A DNA stretch of 64,000 nucleotides from JANQOH01 sp965214495 (GCA_965214495.1 OZ243958.1:2976001-3040000); one strand, 5' to 3'. Counted from the stretch's first letter, positions 54,613 to 63,910 are shown. Translations and numbers: made by a program. Notes: a model not told the origin generated them from the letters alone.

Positions 54613-54783
54613 GCGCCGAGTCTATCGGACGGTGTGCGCAGGGTCCAGCGCCCGCGGATTCGGAGAGTGTGCGTGCACGAGCGGCCGCAAGCATTCGCCG
54701 CCGTTCCCGTCGCCGACTTTCGATCGGGCCGTCGTGCTACGATCGCCCAGGGAGGCGTGCGCCAAACGTCACGGGAATTGCAC

Positions 54784-55905
54784 ATGAGGATCCAAAGCCT
54801 GCGCGCCGAGCGCTACCGCAGTCTGCGTGACACATACATTGAACTGAACGATCTCAGCCTGTTCATCGGCGCCAACGCATCGGGGAAAAGCGCCATACCC
54901 GACGCGCTTCGATTTCTGAACGAGGGCGTGCGGGCGCGGGACTTCGAGAGAGCGGTATTCGCGCGAGGCGGAATCGTGCACCTGGCCTGGAAGGGCGAGG
55001 ACGCGCAGCTCATCCGATTGTCTGTACGCCTGCGAGATCAGGACAAGACATATGCCTGGTCGGTCTGCCTTATCAGAGAGAGATACGATTTCCGCGTCGA
55101 AGAATATGTGGAGATGACCGCGCCCCAATCTCCGCCGGTGCGTTTGATGTATGCCGACAACGGCGAAGGATGGTGGTGGTCGGGCGAGAAAGGCGAACAG
55201 GTCCGGTTGAAACAGCCGCCCACCTCGTGCGCGCTCGCCGCCGCAGCGGCGGACGCCTCCTTTCCGGCGCGCGATATCGCGGATTTTATCGGCCGTTGGG
55301 GGTTTTTCGATCCCGGCCCGTTTCTGCTCCGGCGCGATTGGAGCGGGCTTGAATCGGTTCGCCTCGACACTCACGGGCGGAACCTGGGAGAAACGCTATA
55401 CGCGCTCGATCCTGCGTCGAGAGACCGGGTTGTGGAAGCGACGCGGGCGATAGTCGGCCTTCCCGACTCGATCGAACCAAGAAAATCGCAAGATGAAGAT
55501 CGTTTTTACTTCGTCCAGTCGGAACCGGGACTCCAGTATCAGGTACACCAGATGGGGGTGTCCAGCGGCACGCTGCGCATGCTGGCGCTGATGACAGCGC
55601 TTCTCACGGAATCCGGCGCGAACCTGATCGGCATCGAAGAGCCGGAGAACTATATCCATCCCAAGGCGCTGTCCTGCTTCGTGGATTATCTGCGAGAAGC
55701 GCGAAATAGAGTTCAAGTCATGGTGACGACTCATTCTCCGTTGCTACTCAATTATCTGGGCGAGCCGGAAGCCATCCGCGTCGTGAGGCGCGACGAAGAA
55801 AAAGGCACGCTCGTCTCCGCGGAGAACCCCGACCATATACGCCGCGCGCTGGAGGAGTCGGGGTTCGGTCTGGGCGCATATTACGAAACGAAGGGGTTCG
55901 GGTAG
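54784..55905 (+). CDS. ABC-type AAA ATPase (OLD/RecF-like, defence-associated)
   Basis: A 373-residue SMC/ABC-like ATPase (AAA_21 type). Walker A is GANASGKS (29-36), after the typical MRIQSLRAERYRSLRD start. The signature-like SSGTLRMLALMTALL, Walker B NLIGIEEPENYIHP and H-loop MVTTHSPLLLNYL follow. There is no Toprim domain in the same chain; a Toprim-like partner is encoded 7 bases downstream. The pair resembles AbiL-, PARIS- and OLD-type systems in layout. Codon and base composition is slightly lower in GC than in neighbours. Defence role is inferred. Confidence 0.87.
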   Translation: MRIQSLRAERYRSLRDTYIELNDLSLFIGANASGKSAIPDALRFLNEGVRARDFERAVFARGGIVHLAWKGEDAQLIRLSVRLRDQDKTYAWSVCLIRERYDFRVEEYVEMTAPQSPPVRLMYADNGEGWWWSGEKGEQVRLKQPPTSCALAAAAADASFPARDIADFIGRWGFFDPGPFLLRRDWSGLESVRLDTHGRNLGETLYALDPASRDRVVEATRAIVGLPDSIEPRKSQDEDRFYFVQSEPGLQYQVHQMGVSSGTLRMLALMTALLTESGANLIGIEEPENYIHPKALSCFVDYLREARNRVQVMVTTHSPLLLNYLGEPEAIRVVRRDEEKGTLVSAENPDHIRRALEESGFGLGAYYETKGFG

Positions 55906-55912
55906 AACCGAC

Positions 55913-56510
55913 ATGCGCAAGCATGTGGTCGTCATCGCGTCGGGTGAAACGGAACGGCGCGCGCTTCCCCATCTGGTTCGTCATTTGCAGGATCGAGGCG
56001 TGGTCGTCGATGAGGTGCGCATCCCGCCGCGACAACAGGCGCTCAACGTCGCAATGGCGGAAAACTCATCAAGGCGGCATGGTACGGGAATCTGCACGCC
56101 CCGCCGGACAAATTCGTGCTCGTCGTGGATACGGACAGGACCGATCCGGGTGCCGCGACAAACCCCTTCCGCATACGACTCCCAAGTCGTTTGAGTGGAA
56201 TCGGCGCAGCCGTGCAGTTCGCATGCGCGCAACAGCATCTGGAAGCCTGGTATTTCGCCGATATCGATAATCTCAGGGCGTATATCGGTCGCTCGCCGGG
56301 GCGTATCGATACAACGAAGCCGGACCTCATCGACAACCCGAAAGAACACTTGAAGAACCTGCTCGGCAATCGAGTCTATACCGCCCAACCGCCCATTTGT
56401 CCGGGGAGATCGCAAGCCGACTGGATGTCGGTGCGATCGCCGGACGCAGTCCAAGTTTCAAAGGGTTTCTCGCCGCGGTGACGAACGGCGACGGCCTTGG
56501 GGATGGATGA
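55913..56510 (+). pseudogene. DUF4276 (Toprim-like) partner protein, broken by two frameshifts
   Basis: Frame 1 starts at ATG 55913 with VVVIASGETERRALPHLVRH, the EGxTE-like entry motif of DUF4276. At an AAAA run near 56062-56065 one base is missing; the next frame restores FVLVVDTDRTDP and QQHLEAWYFADIDNLRAYIG, the DUF4276 DxD and EAW motifs. A second shift near 56384-56392 moves into a frame reading SGEIASRLDVGAIAGRSPSF and ending at TGA 56508-56510. The restored protein would have about 198 residues. It is either a real pseudogene or affected by two indel errors. It forms a two-gene unit with the ATPase. Confidence 0.72.
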
Positions 56511-56618
56511 AATCCCCGGGGGACAATCCCGAGCGGCGCAAGGCCGCCGGAATTGACCTCGTTGCCGTCAACCGATAGGTTCGAGCTCCGGTGAGACTGG
56601 ACGGGAGGACGGTCACCA

Positions 56619-57386
56619 ATGCCAAGGTTGCCGATCATGGTTCTGTGCGCCGTCCTGGCGCTCTTCTCGCCCGTCTTCGCGGCGGTGGTGGACCCGCTGG
56701 CCTCGCCGGCGTGGGAGGACGTGCAGGACGAATTCTTCGGTCGCGACGCGCTGGTCTTCGACGACACGGTCGCCCTGACCATGCCGACCGAGGTGGAAAA
56801 CGGTTTCGACGTGCCGCTCGCAGTGCATCTCTCGCCGGCGCTCGGCGATGTGCGCGAAGTCGTCGTCATCGCCGAGAACAACCCGATCCGCCACGTCGCA
56901 CGCCTGATTCCGCATCGGCCGGTAAAGTCGGTGGGCCTCAAGATCCGGCTCGAAACCTCGGGCGCGGTGCGCGCGGCGGCGCTGACCGGGGACGGCGTCT
57001 GGCATGTCGGATCGACATGGGTGAGCGTGCTGACGCCGGGCGGCTGTTCCGCGCCGCCGCCGCTCGACGGCGCCGAGGCATCGAACCGGGTCGGCGAGAT
57101 CGCTGTGCGCACCTTCGACCGCGAGGACGGCGGGAGTCGGCTCAAGTTCCGCATCATCCACCCGATGGATACCGGGTTCGCAATGACCGCGGCCGGCGAA
57201 GCGATCCCGGCGTATTTCGTCGAAACGATCGAAGTGTCCGACGACCGCGGCGTGGTGCTCGAGCTGCTTACCCAGGCGGCGATGGCGCCGGACCCGATCT
57301 TCACGGTCGATCTGCCCGAACTGCGCCAGAGCATACGCATCGAGGCGCGCGACAGCGAAGGTTTCGAGTTCGAGGCCTTCCGTTGA
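56619..57386 (+). CDS. Quinoprotein dehydrogenase-associated SoxYZ-like carrier
   Basis: A 255-residue exported fusion of a SoxY-like and a SoxZ-like domain. The signal peptide is IMVLCAVLALFSPVFAAV. The SoxY part ends in TPGGCSAPP with C143 at the position of the carrier cysteine; the SoxZ part begins RVGEIAVRTFDREDGG and has IIHPMDTGFAMTA. This fused form is the family found beside PQQ-dependent alcohol dehydrogenases rather than in thiosulfate oxidation. Its stop overlaps the metallohydrolase start (TTGA). No quinoprotein dehydrogenase gene is in the window. Confidence 0.88.
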   Translation: MPRLPIMVLCAVLALFSPVFAAVVDPLASPAWEDVQDEFFGRDALVFDDTVALTMPTEVENGFDVPLAVHLSPALGDVREVVVIAENNPIRHVARLIPHRPVKSVGLKIRLETSGAVRAAALTGDGVWHVGSTWVSVLTPGGCSAPPPLDGAEASNRVGEIAVRTFDREDGGSRLKFRIIHPMDTGFAMTAAGEAIPAYFVETIEVSDDRGVVLELLTQAAMAPDPIFTVDLPELRQSIRIEARDSEGFEFEAFR

Positions 57387-58342
57387 CGGGGTTTCGGCTG
57401 GCGGTCGCTTTCGCGGTCCTTCTCTGGGCCGGCGCGGCGGGCGCGCGCGGCGACAGCTACCGGCTGGTCCCGGAAGAGATCGCGCCCGGCGTTTTCGTGC
57501 TCTGGGGCGCGCAGGAAGGCTATCTCTCGCAGAACGGCGGCAACGTCGTCAACACCGGCTTCATCGTCGGCGGGCGCGAGGTTATGGCCGTCGATACCGG
57601 ATCGACGCGCCTCTACGCCGAACAGATGATCGCGGCCATCCGCCGCGTCACCGACAAGCCGATCCGCACCGTCGTCGTCACCCACCACCACCCGGACCAT
57701 TCGTTCGGCATCAAGCCCTTCAAACGCATCAACGCGCGCGTCCTGATGCATCCGGCGGGCTACGCGCTGCTCGAGCGCGACGGCGCCGCGCTGTTGCAGT
57801 TCATGAAGGCGCTGCTGGCGGACCGCTGGACCTCGGGCACGGAGATCGCGCGTCCGTCGGGGTGGTTGCGGCGACCCAAGACCTTCGACCTCGGCGGGCG
57901 CGCCGTGCGGGTGACTCCGCTGACCGGCGGCCATACGCCGGGCGACGTGATCGTGTTCGACGAGGCGACCGGCACCCTGTTCGCGGGCGACCTGGTGTTT
58001 CACCAACGGGCGCCGACGGTGCCGCACGCCGACATTCCCGTCTGGCTGTCGCATCTCGACACGCTGGTCGCGATGGAATGGCGGCGCCTCGTCCCCGGCC
58101 ACGGACCGTTGATCGGCGCGCCGGAAGAATTGGCGCCGATGCGCGACTATCTCGCTTTCCTCGAAAGCTTCGCCCGGCAATCGGCGGACGAGGGCCGGAT
58201 GCTGGCGGAAACGCTCGATGCGAAAATCCCGGATCGCTTTCAGGGCCTTGCGGAAGTCGAGACCGAGTTCGACCGATCGATGAACACCCTGTTCCGCAAG
58301 TTCGAAGGCGACCAGTTCGACGCTTCGGTTGCGGTGAACTGA
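57383..58342 (+). CDS. Quinoprotein relay system zinc metallohydrolase (MBL fold)
   Basis: A 319-residue exported metallo-beta-lactamase-fold protein. The signal peptide is LAVAFAVLLWAGAAGARG. The metal-binding motif is HHHPDH (101-106), with later ligands in LTGGHTPGDVIVF, FAGDLVFH and VPGHGPL. It belongs to the SoxH-related proteins that accompany the SoxYZ-like carrier. A TTG start inside the carrier's stop codon (TTGA overlap) gives exact translational coupling and places the signal peptide at the N-terminus. The reaction is unknown. Confidence 0.87.
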   Translation: MTGFRLAVAFAVLLWAGAAGARGDSYRLVPEEIAPGVFVLWGAQEGYLSQNGGNVVNTGFIVGGREVMAVDTGSTRLYAEQMIAAIRRVTDKPIRTVVVTHHHPDHSFGIKPFKRINARVLMHPAGYALLERDGAALLQFMKALLADRWTSGTEIARPSGWLRRPKTFDLGGRAVRVTPLTGGHTPGDVIVFDEATGTLFAGDLVFHQRAPTVPHADIPVWLSHLDTLVAMEWRRLVPGHGPLIGAPEELAPMRDYLAFLESFARQSADEGRMLAETLDAKIPDRFQGLAEVETEFDRSMNTLFRKFEGDQFDASVAVN

Positions 58343-58355
58343 GCCGCGGTTTCGC

Positions 58356-60203
58356 CTACTCCGCCGCCGGCGCGGCTTCCGCGAGGACGGCGAGGCGTTC
58401 GGCCATGCGGGCGGATTCCTGCTGCCGACGCCACATTTCGGCATAGACGCCGCCGGCGCGCAACAGTGCCGCGTGGCCGCCGCGCTCGACGATGCGTCCG
58501 GCGTCGAGCACCAGTATTTCGTCCGCATCGACCACCGTCGAAAGGCGGTGCGCGACGATCAGCGTCGTGTGGCCGCGGCTGACTTCGACCAGCTCCGCCT
58601 GGATATCCTTCTCGGTCGCCGTGTCGAGCGCCGAGGTCGCTTCGTCGAACACCATCAGACGCGGCCGCTTGAGGAGCATCCGGGCGATCGCGACCCGCTG
58701 CTTCTCGCCGCCCGAAAGTTTGAGGCCGCGCTCGCCGACCATGCTGTCGTAGCCCTGTGGAAGGCTGGCGACGAAGCCGCTCAGGCGGGCGAGCCGGGCA
58801 GCGTGCTCGATCTCGGAATCCGAACAGTCGGGCCGCGCATAGGCGAGGTTGTAGCGGATCGTGTCGTTGAACAGCACCGTGTCCTGGGGCACGATTCCGA
58901 TGGCGGCGCGGAGCGACGCTTGCGTCACGCTGCGGATATCCTGTCCGTCGATCCTGATCGCACCGGCGGAAACATCGTAGAACCGGAACAACAGGCGCGA
59001 TAGCGTGGTCTTGCCGGCGCCGGACGGCCCGACGATCGCCACGGAGCGGCCCGGTTCCACCGTGAAGTCGATGTCGCGCAGGATCTGGCGGTCGGGTTCG
59101 TAAGCGAAGTCCACGCGGGCGAACTCGATCCGCCCGCCCTCGACGCGCAACGGGCGCGCATCGCGGGCGTCGGCGATCTCGCGCCTCACGCCCAGCAATT
59201 CGAACATGCGCTCCATATCGACCAGCGACTGCCTGATCTGACGATAGACGAAGCCGAGAAAGCCGAGCGGATGGTAGAGTTGCAGCATGAAAGCGTTGAC
59301 GGTTACCAGGTCGCCGAGCCCCATCGTACCGTCGGCGATTCCGGCGGACGCGAGCAGCAACACGGCGGTCATCCCGCCGGCGATCAGGAACGCCTGTCCT
59401 GAATTGAGGAGGGCGAGCGACACCTTGGTGTTCACGGCGGCTCTCTGATAGCGCCGCAACGAGATGTCGAAACGCCGCGCCTCGTGGTCCTCGTTGTCGA
59501 AATACTTGACCGTTTCGTAGTTGAGCAGGCTGTCGATCGCCTTGGTGTTGGCCTGCTCGTCGGATTCGTTCATGCGGCGCACGAAGCGGATGCGCCATTC
59601 GGTCACCATGAAGGTGAAACCGATATAGACAATCACCGACACGCCCACGATGGCCGCGAACGAGGCCTCGTAGCGGTAGAGCAGGATCGCGCATACGAGG
59701 CCGATCTCGAACAATGTCGGCAGAACGTTGAACAGCATGAAGGAGAGCAGGAACTCGATGCCCTTCGTGCCGCGTTCGATGACGCGGCTCAGGCCGCCGG
59801 TTCGCCGTTCGAGATGGAAGCGCAGCGACAGCGAATGCAAGTGCCGAAAAACCGTCAGCGCCACTTCGCGCACGGCCCGTTGTCCGACGCGGGCGAACAC
59901 CGCGTCGCGTAGTTCGCCCAGCGCTACCGACAGCAGGCGGGCGATGCCGAACGCGACGATCAGCGCGACCGGCACGATGACGAGACCGCTCCGCGTTCCC
60001 TCGTCGAGTGCATCCACGACATCGCCGAGCAGCAGGGGCACCTGCACGACGGCAACCTTGGCGCCGACCAGGAACGACAGGGCCAGAACGACGCGCAGGC
60101 GCAAGTCGGGCCGCCCTGCCGGCCACAGATAGGGCAACAGCGTCCGGACGACGCCCGCATCGCGGCGAAACTGTGCGCCCGTACGGGGTCGTCCTTCGGT
60201 CAT
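58356..60203 (-). CDS. ATM1/HMT1-type ABC exporter (fused permease and ATPase)
   Basis: A 615-residue half-transporter with six membrane helices and one ATPase domain. The membrane part has the ATM1-family signature LLNYETVKYFDNEDHE and LERRTGGLSRVIERGTKGIE. The nucleotide-binding domain has Walker A GPSGAGKTTLSR, the Q-loop GIVPQDTVLFNDTI, signature LSGGEKQRVAIAR, Walker B LMVFDEATSALD and H-loop AHRLST. Homologues export glutathione-linked sulfur or metal conjugates. The ATG at 60203 is chosen because the upstream extension is Arg/Pro-rich and unlike the family. It is convergent with the metallohydrolase gene. Confidence 0.9.
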   Translation of the reverse strand: MTEGRPRTGAQFRRDAGVVRTLLPYLWPAGRPDLRLRVVLALSFLVGAKVAVVQVPLLLGDVVDALDEGTRSGLVIVPVALIVAFGIARLLSVALGELRDAVFARVGQRAVREVALTVFRHLHSLSLRFHLERRTGGLSRVIERGTKGIEFLLSFMLFNVLPTLFEIGLVCAILLYRYEASFAAIVGVSVIVYIGFTFMVTEWRIRFVRRMNESDEQANTKAIDSLLNYETVKYFDNEDHEARRFDISLRRYQRAAVNTKVSLALLNSGQAFLIAGGMTAVLLLASAGIADGTMGLGDLVTVNAFMLQLYHPLGFLGFVYRQIRQSLVDMERMFELLGVRREIADARDARPLRVEGGRIEFARVDFAYEPDRQILRDIDFTVEPGRSVAIVGPSGAGKTTLSRLLFRFYDVSAGAIRIDGQDIRSVTQASLRAAIGIVPQDTVLFNDTIRYNLAYARPDCSDSEIEHAARLARLSGFVASLPQGYDSMVGERGLKLSGGEKQRVAIARMLLKRPRLMVFDEATSALDTATEKDIQAELVEVSRGHTTLIVAHRLSTVVDADEILVLDAGRIVERGGHAALLRAGGVYAEMWRRQQESARMAERLAVLAEAAPAAE

Positions 60204-60259
60204 GACGGGAGCCCGACCGCGCGCGCGTTCCGGCGCGACATTGCGGGTCGGGTGCGCCT

Positions 60260-62995
60260 TCAGCCTCCCGCGGAGCCGCCGGGCAGGATCAGGATCTGCC
60301 CTGGAAAGATCATGTCCGGATCCCGGATCTGGTCGCGGTTGGCTTCGTAGATCGCCATGTTGCGCTCGCCCGTGCCATACACCCGCCGGGCGATGCGCCA
60401 CAGGCTGCTGCCGATCTGCACGACGGCGAGTCCCTCGGCAACGGCAGACCGTTTGGCGTCGGCGACGCTGAACGGCGTTTCGAGCCGGGAGACCACGCCT
60501 CCCTCGCCCACGACTTCGATGCGGAGGTCGTGAAGTCCCGGCTCGACCGCCGCGTCGGGATCCAGCCGCCAGGCGCCGGCGGGATCGACCGCCACCGACC
60601 CGACCGGCCGGTCGTCGAAATACGCGACGATCCGCATTCCCGGAATCGCCGTGCCGGAAAGATCGATACCGCCGGACGGGCTGTAGGAAATGGTGTCGAG
60701 GCGGATTCCAACGGCCTCCGCTCCGGCGCCGGGTTCGCCATTTTCACGCAGTTGCGCGGCTCCCGAATCGCCGCTTGCCGCAGCGAACCGCCGCGTCGCT
60801 TCGGCGTCTGCCCTGGCGGCAGTTGCGGGCGCTTCAGGCGCCGGTACGACCGTTGCATCGGACGACGCATAAGCTTCGACCGCGCCCGCGCGGGCCAGGC
60901 GCGCTTCGGCGGCATCCGGTCCGCCATCCGACTCCGGCGTGGCGAACGCTTGCGCGCTGGCGGCGTCCGCTTCCGCCGTGTCCGGCGCTCCCGGCATGGG
61001 AAGAACCTCGATGTTCACCGCGTATGCCTCGATCGCCTCCGCCCGTACCGCACGCGCGCGTTCTCCGCCCGCGCCGCCGTTCGATCCCGGCGCCGCGAAC
61101 CGCTGCACACTCGCGGAGTCCGTCGCCGCGGCGACCGGTGCATCGGGAGCCGGAAGCAGAGCGGTGTCCCGCGCCGACGACTCGACCGCGTCCGCGCGCG
61201 ACCGGCGCGCCTCGAACGCCTCCGGGCCATCGTTCGATCCGCGCGCCGCGAACCGTCGCACGCTGGCGGCATCCGCTTCCGTCGCGACCGGCGCGGGCGG
61301 CGAGGGGAGAACCCCGATGCCCGCGGCATATGCCTCGACCGCCTCGGCCCGTGCCGAACGTGCACCCTTCCTGCCTGCGCCGCTGTTCGATCCCGGGGCC
61401 GCGAACAGCCGCGCGCTCGCCTCGTCCGCCGCTGCCGCGACGGGCGCATCGGGTGCCGGAAGGGCGGCGATATCCGGCGCGGACAGGTCGGCCGCCTCGG
61501 CGCGCGCCTTTAGGAGAACGTCGCCGCCGTCCGGTGCCGCGACGTCGGCCAGGGCCGGAGCGTCCCGCGGCGATCGGGCCGGCATCGGCGTCGAATCGAT
61601 GCGCACCGTCTCTGCCGCTCGCGGGTGGGGCGTCGCCGGTAAATCGGCAGGGGCGGGCGGCAATTCCGGCACCGCAGGCGAGCGCCCGTTTTGCCCTTCG
61701 AGGACGCCGATCGTCGAATCGCCGCCAACCGCCGGTGCCGCCTGGAGTCCGTCGGGTGCGCCGGGTTCGGCCGGCGCCGAGAAACCCGGCGTCACTCCCG
61801 CCCGGAGCCGCAGTTTCGGCGCGGCGGGAAGCACCGTCGCCGGCAAGTCCTCTCGACCCGGGGCGCGAGAGACCGCCGCTACGTCCACCGGTGCGGATGC
61901 CGGAGGCGGCGCGCTTGCCGGCGCTTGCGCAGGGTGGATCGCTGGACCGCCGACAGCCGATGACCGAGCCTCCGGCCCTTCGGGGACGGCGGGTGCGGTC
62001 GGCGCCTGAAGCACCGCCGAAAGACCGGGCGCCGCCCCTGCCCGGGGCGGCAGTTCCGGCATCGACGGAGCCGTCGCCGGCGAGTCGGTGTGGTCCGCTG
62101 CGCGACGAACCGCTGCCACGTCCGCCGGCGGGGACGCCGGGGGCGGGTCGCCTGCCGGCGCCTGCGCCAGGCCGGCCAGGGAACCGCCGACGGGCGCCGG
62201 CGCGGCCTCCGGCCCCTCGGGGATGGCGGGTTCGGTCGGCGCCTGAAGTGCTGCCGAAAGGCCGGGCGCCGCGCCTGCTCGCGGCGGCAGTTCCGGCATC
62301 GACGGAGCCGCCGCCGGCGAGTCGGTGTGGTCCGCTGCGCGACGAACCGTCGCCACGTCCGCGGGTGAGGACGCCGGGGGTGGATCGCCCGCCGGCGCCT
62401 GCGCCAGGCCGGCCAGGGAATCGCCAACGGGTGCCGGCGCGGCCTCCGGCCCTCCGGGCGCCGCCGGTTCGCTCGGCGCCGGAAGCGCCGTTACCTGAAT
62501 TTCCGCAGTGCCGCGGCGTGGCCGCAGGTTCGGGGAGGCCGGTTCCGCCGCCGGCGCGTCGGCACGGTCCGGAGCCGGGGAGGAAATCCCGTTGGGCGTC
62601 GTCGCGCCGCCGGCTGCAGGCGCGGGCGAAACCGCCGGAACGGTTCCGGTGTCGGTGCTCATGACAAGAGGCGCTTCGGGGGGGGCGGCTGCGCTCGGCG
62701 GCCCTTCCGGCATCGCAACGGCTCGGTCGCCGCCGGCTCCGGAATCGCTGCCGTCAGCACGGGAAAGGTTCCCGACCACGGGGGGCAGGCCGGAGACCGC
62801 TGGCGGCAAGTCGCCGGTGGCGGGGGTCGGACCAACGGCCTCGTGCGGGCCGCCGGCCGCGGGAGACGTGCTGCCGACGGCAACGACGGTGCGCGCGTCG
62901 GTCCCGGTCGTTCCCGACCCGAACCACAAATAGCCACCGACGACGATGGCAACCGCAGCGCCGCTGCACACGACAATCAGAACCGGTTTACGCAC
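60260..62995 (-). CDS. Long repeat-rich LysM-domain membrane protein
   Basis: A 911-residue protein. There is an N-terminal membrane anchor (VLIVVCSGAAVAIVVGGYLW), then about 700 residues of Ala/Pro-rich, low-complexity sequence built from two repeat families. Next is an Ig-like/BON-type beta domain (GIDLSGTAIPGMRIVAYFDD) and a C-terminal LysM domain (VQIGSSLWRIARRVYG, YEANRDQIRDPDMIFPGQIL). LysM binds peptidoglycan, so the repeats probably span the periplasm from the inner membrane to the wall. Rhodospirillales often have a shorter LysM protein near a LOG gene. The start is 354 bp from the divergent LOG gene. Confidence 0.85.
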   Translation of the reverse strand: MRKPVLIVVCSGAAVAIVVGGYLWFGSGTTGTDARTVVAVGSTSPAAGGPHEAVGPTPATGDLPPAVSGLPPVVGNLSRADGSDSGAGGDRAVAMPEGPPSAAAPPEAPLVMSTDTGTVPAVSPAPAAGGATTPNGISSPAPDRADAPAAEPASPNLRPRRGTAEIQVTALPAPSEPAAPGGPEAAPAPVGDSLAGLAQAPAGDPPPASSPADVATVRRAADHTDSPAAAPSMPELPPRAGAAPGLSAALQAPTEPAIPEGPEAAPAPVGGSLAGLAQAPAGDPPPASPPADVAAVRRAADHTDSPATAPSMPELPPRAGAAPGLSAVLQAPTAPAVPEGPEARSSAVGGPAIHPAQAPASAPPPASAPVDVAAVSRAPGREDLPATVLPAAPKLRLRAGVTPGFSAPAEPGAPDGLQAAPAVGGDSTIGVLEGQNGRSPAVPELPPAPADLPATPHPRAAETVRIDSTPMPARSPRDAPALADVAAPDGGDVLLKARAEAADLSAPDIAALPAPDAPVAAAADEASARLFAAPGSNSGAGRKGARSARAEAVEAYAAGIGVLPSPPAPVATEADAASVRRFAARGSNDGPEAFEARRSRADAVESSARDTALLPAPDAPVAAATDSASVQRFAAPGSNGGAGGERARAVRAEAIEAYAVNIEVLPMPGAPDTAEADAASAQAFATPESDGGPDAAEARLARAGAVEAYASSDATVVPAPEAPATAARADAEATRRFAAASGDSGAAQLRENGEPGAGAEAVGIRLDTISYSPSGGIDLSGTAIPGMRIVAYFDDRPVGSVAVDPAGAWRLDPDAAVEPGLHDLRIEVVGEGGVVSRLETPFSVADAKRSAVAEGLAVVQIGSSLWRIARRVYGTGERNMAIYEANRDQIRDPDMIFPGQILILPGGSAGG
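60770..61525 (-). repeat. Coding tandem repeat, 153-bp (51-residue) period, five units
   Basis: Within the LysM gene, units aligned on the segment encoding RAEAVEAYA recur at about 60871, 61024, 61178, 61331 and 61484, i.e. every 153 bp. Consensus features per unit are a charged AEAVEAYA start, LPAPDAPVA, ADAASVRRFAA and a Gly-rich end. Units have diverged by substitution but keep frame. Confidence 0.8.
61780..62490 (-). repeat. Coding tandem repeat, 237-bp (79-residue) period, three units
   Basis: Within the LysM gene, the stretch encoding LAGLAQAPAG recurs at 62398 and 62161, with a diverged copy at 61924, an exact 237-bp spacing. The two outer (5') units are almost identical at DNA level, indicating recent duplication, while the third is diverged. 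Confidence 0.82.
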
Positions 62996-63349
62996 CTGCG
63001 CCTCCCGTCGGACGATCCCCTGACATATTCAAAGTAGTATCCGCTTGTCCGTGAAAATCAACCGCCTCGGGGTGCGCGGGTATCCCACGTCACGCGCCTT
63101 ACCCTTCGCGAAGGCGCGGCAGACCCGGGTGCGCCTTGCGGAAAACTGCATCCTCGTGCGAGTGAGACGCATCCGGTCGCCGTCAAGCGAAGTGCGCGCG
63201 ATGCGACCTCGATATTGATTGTGACGATCCCTGTATCGACAACATCGACGGCATGTTCGCTTTGCAGGCGGAGTTTGATCGACAAGCAGAAATCGGTATG
63301 CTCGACCCTCGTGTATAAATCACGCCGCGGGCGCGAGGCGAGAAGACAG
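62996..63349. other. Divergent intergenic region, LysM gene / LOG gene
   Basis: 354 bases between the divergent starts. Composition drops in GC toward 63200-63310 (TTGATTGTGACGATC, TATAAAT). Apart from the promoter candidate at 63275-63302 I see no gene or structured RNA in it. Confidence 0.5.
63275..63302 (+). promoter_or_regulatory. Candidate sigma-70 promoter for the LOG gene
   Basis: -35-like TTGATC at 63275-63280, a 16-base spacer, and -10-like TATGCT at 63297-63302, in an AT-richer pocket. It would give a leader of about 40 bases before the GTG at 63350. Confidence 0.42.
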
Positions 63350-63910
63350 GTGACCCGTCCGACGCTTTGCGTTTTCTGCGGCTCCGCCCGCGGTGCGGAC
63401 CCCCGCCACGCCGACGACGCTCGGCGTCTGGGGCGTGCTTGCGCCGAAGCGGGGGTCGCGCTCGTCACCGGCGGCGGCGCGGTCGGCCTGATGGGTGTCG
63501 TGGCCGACGCCGCGCTTGCCGCCGGCGGCGCGGTGACCGGGGTGATTCCCGGTTTTCTCGAACGGCGGGAGATCGCGCATCGCGGCCTCGGCAAGATCGT
63601 CGTCACCCGCGATATGTCCGAGCGCAAGCAGCGCATGTTCACCCTGGCCGATGCGTTCGTCGCTTTGCCCGGCGGCGCGGGGACGCTGGACGAGGCGTTG
63701 GAGATGCTTACCTGGCGTCTCCTCGGTCTGCACGACAAGCCGGTGATGCTTTTCGACAGCGCCTATTGGCGCCCGTTGCTCGCGCTGTTCGACCACATGG
63801 CCGCGAACGGCTTTCTCAACCCCGGGGCGCTGCCGCTCTGCGAACCGGTGGACGACGTGGCAAGTGTCGTGCACCGCGCCGCGGGCGTGGCCGGCACGGC
63901 GCCCGCTTGA
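63350..63910 (+). CDS. LOG-family nucleotide 5'-monophosphate phosphoribohydrolase
   Basis: A 186-residue Rossmann-like protein of the LOG (lonely guy / TIGR00730) family, which cleaves cytokinin riboside or other nucleoside monophosphates to base and ribose 5-phosphate. It starts TRPTLCVFCGSARGADPRH; the family motifs are GGGAVGLMG (41-49), DMSERKQRM and LPGGAGTLDEALE (106-118, the PGGxGTxxE signature). The GTG at 63350 is chosen because the family begins here; an upstream GTG at 63311 would add a basic 13-residue leader. It lies 62 bp before icd. Confidence 0.92.
   Translation: MTRPTLCVFCGSARGADPRHADDARRLGRACAEAGVALVTGGGAVGLMGVVADAALAAGGAVTGVIPGFLERREIAHRGLGKIVVTRDMSERKQRMFTLADAFVALPGGAGTLDEALEMLTWRLLGLHDKPVMLFDSAYWRPLLALFDHMAANGFLNPGALPLCEPVDDVASVVHRAAGVAGTAPA

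Noticed and set aside
60770..62490. CRISPR-like repeat array
   Set aside because: The repeats have 153- and 237-bp periods, diverge gradually, and stay in frame within a coding sequence. There are no short constant repeats with variable spacers.
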